In this document: piece after piece, positions 12,713 through 15,976 of the stretch | Layout: each line of letters begins with the position of its first letter | Position numbering within the stretch: the stretch's first letter is position 1 | Source: UMGS1474 sp050946775 | GTDB taxonomy: Bacteria; Bacillota; Clostridia; Oscillospirales; Acutalibacteraceae | Direction: 5' to 3' | DNA length: 15,976 bases | NCBI GenBank assembly: GCA_050946775.1 | Contig: JBMNVL010000040.1 | Location: forward strand, 1 to 15,976 | The notes under the pieces: generated by a model | Databases searched by the model: none | The model's input: the letters and a program-made list of their open reading frames with translations, nothing else | Told to the model about the DNA's origin: nothing | Program-made: the position numbers and the translations under genes

Positions 12713-13843
12713 ATGTTTCCCAAAACGCCGCCGATGGGCTTCAACACCTGGAACACCTTCGGTGAAAACATCTCGGCCGATCTGATCAAGCAGACCGCCG
12801 ACGCCATGGTGGAAAAGGGCCTTGTCGCCGCCGGGTACACCTATCTGGTGATCGACGACTGCTGGTCGCTGCGCCGGCGCGACCCCGAAACCGGCCGGAT
12901 CCTCCCCGATCCCGCCAAATTTCCGGACGGGATGCGGGACGTCAGCGATTACGTCCACGCCAGAGGGATGAAATTTGGGATGTATTCCTGCGCGGGCGTA
13001 CGCACCTGCGCCGATTATCCCGGCTCGTTCGATCACGAGTATCTCGACGCCCGCACCTTCGCCGACTACGGCGCGGATTTTCTCAAATACGATTACTGCT
13101 ACAAGCCCGAGCATACCGACGGGCCGCTGCTTTACCGCAAAATGAGCATGGCGCTCAAGGCCAGCGGCCGGGACATCCTGCTGTCGGCCTGCAACTGGGG
13201 CTGCGACGACGTCCACAAATGGATCCGCTCGTCCGGCGCCGGGATGTACCGCTCCACCGGCGATATCTTCGATAATTTCGTCTCCTTCCGGGACATTTTC
13301 CTCAGCCAGATCGACAATTTCGTCTATTCCGCGCCCGGCTGCTTCAACGACATCGATATGCTGACCGTCGGGATGCGGGGCAAAGGCAACGTCGGCACCA
13401 CCGGCTGCAACGACGCCGAATACAAGACCCAGTTCGCCCTGTGGAGCTTCTTCGGCGCGCCGCTGATGCTCGGATGCGACGTGCGGGCGATCGACGACGT
13501 CACCCTGAAGCTGGTCACCAACCCCACCCTGCTGCGGATCAACCAGGACGAAGAGTGCCGTCCGCCCTTCATCGCCCGCCACGCCGACAACAACCTGCGC
13601 AACGTCTACGCCCGGCTCCTCTCCGGCAACCAACTGGCGCTGCTGTTCACCAATCTCGCCGACAACGATCACACCGCCTGGCTGCCCTTTGAAAATCTCG
13701 GCATCCCGGCGGACGCGGGCAAGGGTCTGCGGATGGTCAACGCCTTCACCGGCGAGGACGAGGGGATCGCCAAGGAGAGCGTCGCCGTTTCGCTGAAGCC
13801 CCGCGACTGCGCGGTGTATCTGTGCGAGATGCGGGACGTATGA
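12713..13843 (+). CDS. GH27 alpha-galactosidase, cytosolic
   Basis: It hydrolyses terminal alpha-linked galactose from oligosaccharides such as melibiose or raffinose-type sugars, with retention. The 376-residue protein begins with the typical PPMGFNTWNTF (6-16), has VIDDCW at 46-51, the nucleophile in FLKYDYCY (123-130, Asp127), and the acid/base in RSTGDI (180-185, Asp184), followed by a beta-rich C-terminal domain from about 290. Most GH27 enzymes have KYDNC; here it is KYDYC. No signal peptide is present, so the substrate must be imported. The ATG at 12713 follows an AAAAAAGGAGGAG site by seven bases; the in-frame GTG at 12707 is inside that spacing and is rejected. It is the middle gene of the operon and overlaps the next gene by four bases. 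alpha-N-acetylgalactosaminidase activity cannot be excluded. Confidence 0.92.
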   Translation: MFPKTPPMGFNTWNTFGENISADLIKQTADAMVEKGLVAAGYTYLVIDDCWSLRRRDPETGRILPDPAKFPDGMRDVSDYVHARGMKFGMYSCAGVRTCADYPGSFDHEYLDARTFADYGADFLKYDYCYKPEHTDGPLLYRKMSMALKASGRDILLSACNWGCDDVHKWIRSSGAGMYRSTGDIFDNFVSFRDIFLSQIDNFVYSAPGCFNDIDMLTVGMRGKGNVGTTGCNDAEYKTQFALWSFFGAPLMLGCDVRAIDDVTLKLVTNPTLLRINQDEECRPPFIARHADNNLRNVYARLLSGNQLALLFTNLADNDHTAWLPFENLGIPADAGKGLRMVNAFTGEDEGIAKESVAVSLKPRDCAVYLCEMRDV

Positions 13844-14058
13844 TCTGCGAAGTCTGCGGCAAACCGCTGACCGTCTGGGACGAGGGGTTTTACAAAAAGA
13901 CGGTCAACCGCGGCGCGACGCCCCGGCGGTGCGTCGGGTGCACCTGCGCCCATTTCGAGATCCCCCTCGCCACCGCGCGGGAGATGATCCGCCGGTTTCA
14001 ACAGACCGGCTGCACCCTTTTCCCCGCCGATGAAGAGCCGCCGGATTTTTTGGCGTAA
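13840..14058 (+). CDS. Small zinc-ribbon protein of unknown function
   Basis: A 72-residue protein with two cysteine knuckles, CEVC (Cys3, Cys6) and CVGCTC (Cys31, Cys34, Cys36), spaced as in a treble-clef or zinc-ribbon fold. A helical stretch follows at about 44-55, then QTGCTLF and an acidic tail. The FYKKTVNRG (18-26) and GCTLF (57-61) segments resemble small uncharacterised proteins I recall from Clostridia. The start ATG at 13840 overlaps the TGA of the galactosidase gene (ATGA), the mark of translational coupling. The frame could be opened at 13822, but that start lacks a ribosome site. It ends at the terminator at 14061-14093. Its role is unknown; zinc binding is predicted, not shown. 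Confidence 0.8.
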   Translation: MICEVCGKPLTVWDEGFYKKTVNRGATPRRCVGCTCAHFEIPLATAREMIRRFQQTGCTLFPADEEPPDFLA

Positions 14059-14060
14059 CC

Positions 14061-14093
14061 AAAAAGCGACGAACACCGTTCGTCGCTTTTTTT
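14061..14093. terminator. Bidirectional intrinsic terminator between convergent operons
   Basis: Stem GCGACGAA (14066-14073) with TTCGTCGC (14079-14086), five-base loop. T run 14087-14093 on the plus strand and A run 14061-14065 (T run on the minus strand). It serves the zinc-ribbon gene (+) and the ParB-like gene (-), whose stop is at 14114-14116. Confidence 0.92.
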
Positions 14094-14114
14094 GCACAAA
14101 TGCATGGGATGCGT
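14091..14114 (+). repeat. Recurrent joining motif, terminator-adjacent copy
   Basis: TTTGCACAAATG followed by CATGGGATGCGT. It starts in the T run of the terminator and reaches the stop codon of the ParB-like gene on the other strand. Confidence 0.55.
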
Positions 14115-14740
14115 TACCGGTTTTCCGTCATCAATTTCGGCATCCGCACCGTCAATTCCACGAAGCCGCCCTCGTCCCGCTGATCGATCTCGGCGGCGAT
14201 CCCGCCGCGGCGCATGGTGTCCACCGCGTGGTTGAGGGTGTTGTAAAACAGCCGCAGATCCCGCACCACCGGCCGGGCCGGTCTTGCCGCCGGGGGCGGT
14301 TTTTGCTCCGGCGCCGGCGCGGGAGCGGGCGGCGAAGGCGTCCGGCCGATCAGCCGGGCGACCTCCTCCCCGGTGAGCAAAAACCGGCGGATCAGCCCGG
14401 TCGCCGCGGCGGCGGTCTCCCCGGCGGACAGATCCCGCCGCTGGCCGTTTTCCGCCAGCGGCAGCGCCGCCATCCGCAGCCGGTCGGCGTTGACGATCAG
14501 GCAGGGCACCTGCCGCCATCCGGCGATCTTGGCGGCGCGCAGCCGCCGGTGTCCCGCCACCAGCACCGGACGGTCGTTTTGCAGCGTCACCGTCAGGGGA
14601 TGGAGCATTCCCCAATCGTTCAGACTTTCCGCCAGCGCCGCCAGCCCGGCAAAGCTCTCCTCCTGCCGGGCCGCGGCGACGACCAGGATCTCCCGGGTGG
14701 GGATCAGCCAGACTTTTCCCGCGCTTTTGTACCGCAGCAT
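14114..14740 (-). CDS. ParB/Noc-like protein lacking a complete DNA-binding domain
   Basis: A 208-residue protein with a ParB N-terminal (CTP-binding) fold: an ESFAGLAALAESLNDWGMLHP segment (given as ESFAGLAALAESL, 28-40, and NDWGMLHP, 41-48), the GHRRLRAA box at 63-70, and the ENGQRRDLSAGE box at 97-108. It follows Spo0J/Noc up to LTGEEVARLIGRTPS (122-136). There the usual recognition helix and the rest of the helix-turn-helix domain are replaced by a Pro/Ala linker (about 135-158). A C-terminal piece, VVRDLRLFYNTLNHAVDTMR (158-177) and VELTVRMPK (194-202), resembles a C-terminal segment I recall in clostridial ParB-family proteins. Noc and Spo0J are about 280 residues. The start at 14740 has AAAGGA ten bases upstream. 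It lies 79 bases after rsmG, the noc position in Bacillus. Possible roles are nucleoid occlusion without specific DNA binding or CTP-dependent membrane binding; it may be degenerate. Confidence 0.82.
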   Translation of the reverse strand: MLRYKSAGKVWLIPTREILVVAAARQEESFAGLAALAESLNDWGMLHPLTVTLQNDRPVLVAGHRRLRAAKIAGWRQVPCLIVNADRLRMAALPLAENGQRRDLSAGETAAAATGLIRRFLLTGEEVARLIGRTPSPPAPAPAPEQKPPPAARPARPVVRDLRLFYNTLNHAVDTMRRGGIAAEIDQRDEGGFVELTVRMPKLMTENR

Positions 14741-14819
14741 AAAAAACACGTCCTTTCCGCTATACCGTACCACGGAAAAGCGAAAGGGCGTGTCGTTGTT
14801 TTGTGTCGCAAAATGACTT

Positions 14820-15536
14820 TTACAGCGGCCGCTTGGCGATTTTGGCGGAAGGACGGGGATATTCCGCCGGGGTAGGCGCGATCTTGTCGATCGAAACCAC
14901 CCGCCGCGCCAGCGTTTCCCCGGTGTAGCCGGGATCGCGGGGCAAAACCAGATCGGTCGCCCGCGGCCGGCCGCCGCCCAGCAGGGCGATCGCTTTTTCG
15001 GCGTCGGCCATCTCCCGTGGCGCGTCGGGTCCCTTGAGCGCCACCATCCGCCCGCCGACCTTGACCAGCGGCAAACAGTATTCGCACAGCGTCGGCAGCG
15101 CCGCCACCGCCCGGGCGGTCGCCGCGTCAAACCGCTGTCGCCATTCGCCCTGCCCGGCGTCTTCCGCCCGGGCGTGGATCAGGGTGACCGGCAGCTCCAG
15201 TTCCCCGCACAGTTTTTCGAGAAAGGACAGCCGTTTTTGCAGGCTGTCGAGCAGCGTCAGGCGGATATCCCGGCGCGCCAGCGCCAGCACCACCCCGGGA
15301 AATCCCGCGCCGGTGCCCACGTCGATCAGATCGATTTCCCCGTCGGGCAGCGCCGCCAGACTGTCGAGAAAATGCCGGATCAGCATCCCCTCGGGATCGG
15401 TGATCGCGGTGAGATTCACGGTTTGGTTGGCCTCGACCAGCCGCCCGGCGTACAGGGCGCAGTCCGCCGCCGCTTTGGGCGACAGATCGACCCCGATCTG
15501 CCCGGCGTAGCGGATCAATCGCGCGGTATCCAGCAT
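14820..15536 (-). CDS. rsmG: 16S rRNA (guanine-527 N7)-methyltransferase RsmG
   Basis: RsmG (GidB) uses S-adenosylmethionine to methylate G527 in the 530 loop of 16S rRNA; its loss gives low-level streptomycin resistance in many bacteria. The 238-residue protein has normal length and motifs: NLTAI at 41-45, RHFLDSL at 54-60, the SAM-binding DVGTGAGFPG at 72-81, RAED at 123-126, ARAVA at 141-145, and LKG at 167-169. The ATG at 15536 follows a GAGGTGAT site by about five bases. No good promoter was seen directly upstream; the region holds five heptad repeats (15549-15583) and then interspersed repeats, so transcription may come from beyond the window, where mnmG would be expected by analogy with Bacillus. 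The ParB-like gene follows on the same strand. Confidence 0.96.
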   Translation of the reverse strand: MLDTARLIRYAGQIGVDLSPKAAADCALYAGRLVEANQTVNLTAITDPEGMLIRHFLDSLAALPDGEIDLIDVGTGAGFPGVVLALARRDIRLTLLDSLQKRLSFLEKLCGELELPVTLIHARAEDAGQGEWRQRFDAATARAVAALPTLCEYCLPLVKVGGRMVALKGPDAPREMADAEKAIALLGGGRPRATDLVLPRDPGYTGETLARRVVSIDKIAPTPAEYPRPSAKIAKRPL

Positions 15537-15548
15537 GTGATCACCTCG

Positions 15549-15583
15549 AATAGATTTTAGACGTTAGACGGTAGATGTTAGAC
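15549..15583 (+). repeat. Five degenerate heptad repeats upstream of rsmG
   Basis: Plus strand: AATAGAT TTTAGAC GTTAGAC GGTAGAT GTTAGAC, consensus KTTAGAY; on the rsmG strand it reads as RTCTAAM units. The same heptad, on the opposite strand, occurs four times at 4904-4931. The array occupies the place where an rsmG promoter would be expected, 6-7 bases beyond the ribosome site. Confidence 0.7.
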
Positions 15584-15624
15584 GCGCCCGCCGCCGGTTT
15601 GCACAATTTGGCGGGGAGCGTCAC

Positions 15625-15868
15625 GCCTCCCTCTGACGGGCAGCGTTTGCGAGCGCCGCCGGTGGCGGATGCAGCGAGCAAAAAGCTGGCGCTGCGGTCG
15701 GCGATCGGTGAGCGCGAAGGCGCCACACCGGAGCCGGGCACCGCAAGAGGGCCTGAGGTGGATTTCGCCGTCAGGCGAAAGACGGAGGGAGAGAGGGACT
15801 ATCGCCGTTCTCGTTATCTCTCCCCCAGTCACGGCTGGCGCCGTGCCAGCCCCCTCGTCAGAGGGGGC
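15625..15868 (+). repeat. Family A interspersed repeat, copy 3 (244-bp variant)
   Basis: Both ends match family A. Before the right hairpin, the module shared with family B (ctcggccgtcgctgtcgcgc, ctgccgatccagcccc) is replaced by a shorter sequence (cacggctggcgccgtgccagcccc) that is itself a palindrome. The joining motif precedes it at 15598-15621 and follows it at about 15884-15912. No gene is supported between 15537 and the end of the window. Confidence 0.78.
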
Positions 15869-15915
15869 CAAGTTTTGTCTGCCGCAAGTTTGCGGGGGTT
15901 GGCGGGGAGCGTCAC

Positions 15916-15976
15916 GCCTCCCTTGCCTAAAGGGAGGTGGCCGAGGAGACGCTTGCGGCGACGAGGTCGGAGGGAT
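15916..15976 (+). repeat. Family B interspersed repeat, copy 3 (cut by window edge)
   Basis: It starts with the family B left hairpin (GCCTCCCTTGCCTAAAGGGA) and continues to the window end. A small interior change (ggagacgcttgcggcgacg in place of gcgatagcg) distinguishes it from the copies at 185 and 7249. Confidence 0.75.

Noticed and set aside
12686..13672. Long antisense frame over the alpha-galactosidase gene
   Set aside because: It shadows a gene with intact catalytic motifs, and no ribosome site or family resemblance was found.
14741..15130. N-terminal extension of the ParB-like frame up to 15130
   Set aside because: It overlaps rsmG in another frame and is Arg/Trp-rich shadow sequence; the ATG at 14740 has a ribosome site and begins ParB-like sequence.

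Overview
The window looks like a stretch of chromosome from a GC-rich, low-AT member of the Bacillota, most likely class Clostridia (Oscillospirales-like gut or anaerobic lineages are the best guess). The reasons are strong AAAGGAGG-type ribosome binding sites, sigma-A consensus promoters, a biotin-dependent sodium-pump decarboxylase made of separate small subunits, a clostridial-type small zinc-ribbon protein, and the gene order rsmG then a ParB/Noc-like gene, which is the order next to the origin in Bacillus subtilis. No rRNA, tRNA or CRISPR array was seen.

Layout. 1-113: apparent end of an IS30-like insertion sequence, with the first five codons of a transposase running off the left edge. 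115-645: interspersed repeats, then four tandem units of about 65-75 bp that stop at the -35 box of a phosphoglucomutase gene (717-2435, +). 2448-2560: two terminators between convergent genes. 2564-4800 (-): operon of a CPBP membrane protease, tadA and an alpha/beta hydrolase. 4965-6371 (-): oxaloacetate decarboxylase alpha subunit. 6372-7441: about 1 kb of mosaic repeats without a gene. 7442-9620 (-): gamma-like, biotin carrier and beta subunits of the same sodium pump. 9621-9893: divergent promoters. 9894-11225 (+): CNNM/CorC-type CBS-domain membrane protein. 11262-11880: another repeat mosaic. 11914-14058 (+): operon of a DUF1624-type membrane acyltransferase, a GH27 alpha-galactosidase and a small zinc-ribbon protein. 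14114-15536 (-): rsmG followed by a ParB/Noc-like gene whose DNA-binding half is replaced by a Pro/Ala linker. 15549-15976: heptad repeats and further interspersed repeats running off the right edge.

How the genes work together. OadA (carboxyltransferase), the biotin carrier, OadB (membrane sodium pump) and the gamma-like anchor form one decarboxylase that turns the energy of oxaloacetate decarboxylation into a sodium gradient. The galactosidase supplies galactose from alpha-galactosides, and phosphoglucomutase links sugar-1-phosphates to glycolysis and cell-wall precursors. The others (tadA, rsmG, CNNM-type protein) are housekeeping.

The least ordinary content is non-coding. Two MITE-like repeat families (A, about 256 bp; B, 150 bp) share an internal module and have hairpin-forming inverted ends. 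They are joined by a recurrent motif of about 24 bp that lies in the same orientation at every site found, including beside four terminators. With two further repeat types (C and D), a heptad repeat and the tandem array, they fill every large gap. One such island splits the sodium-pump genes from their alpha subunit.
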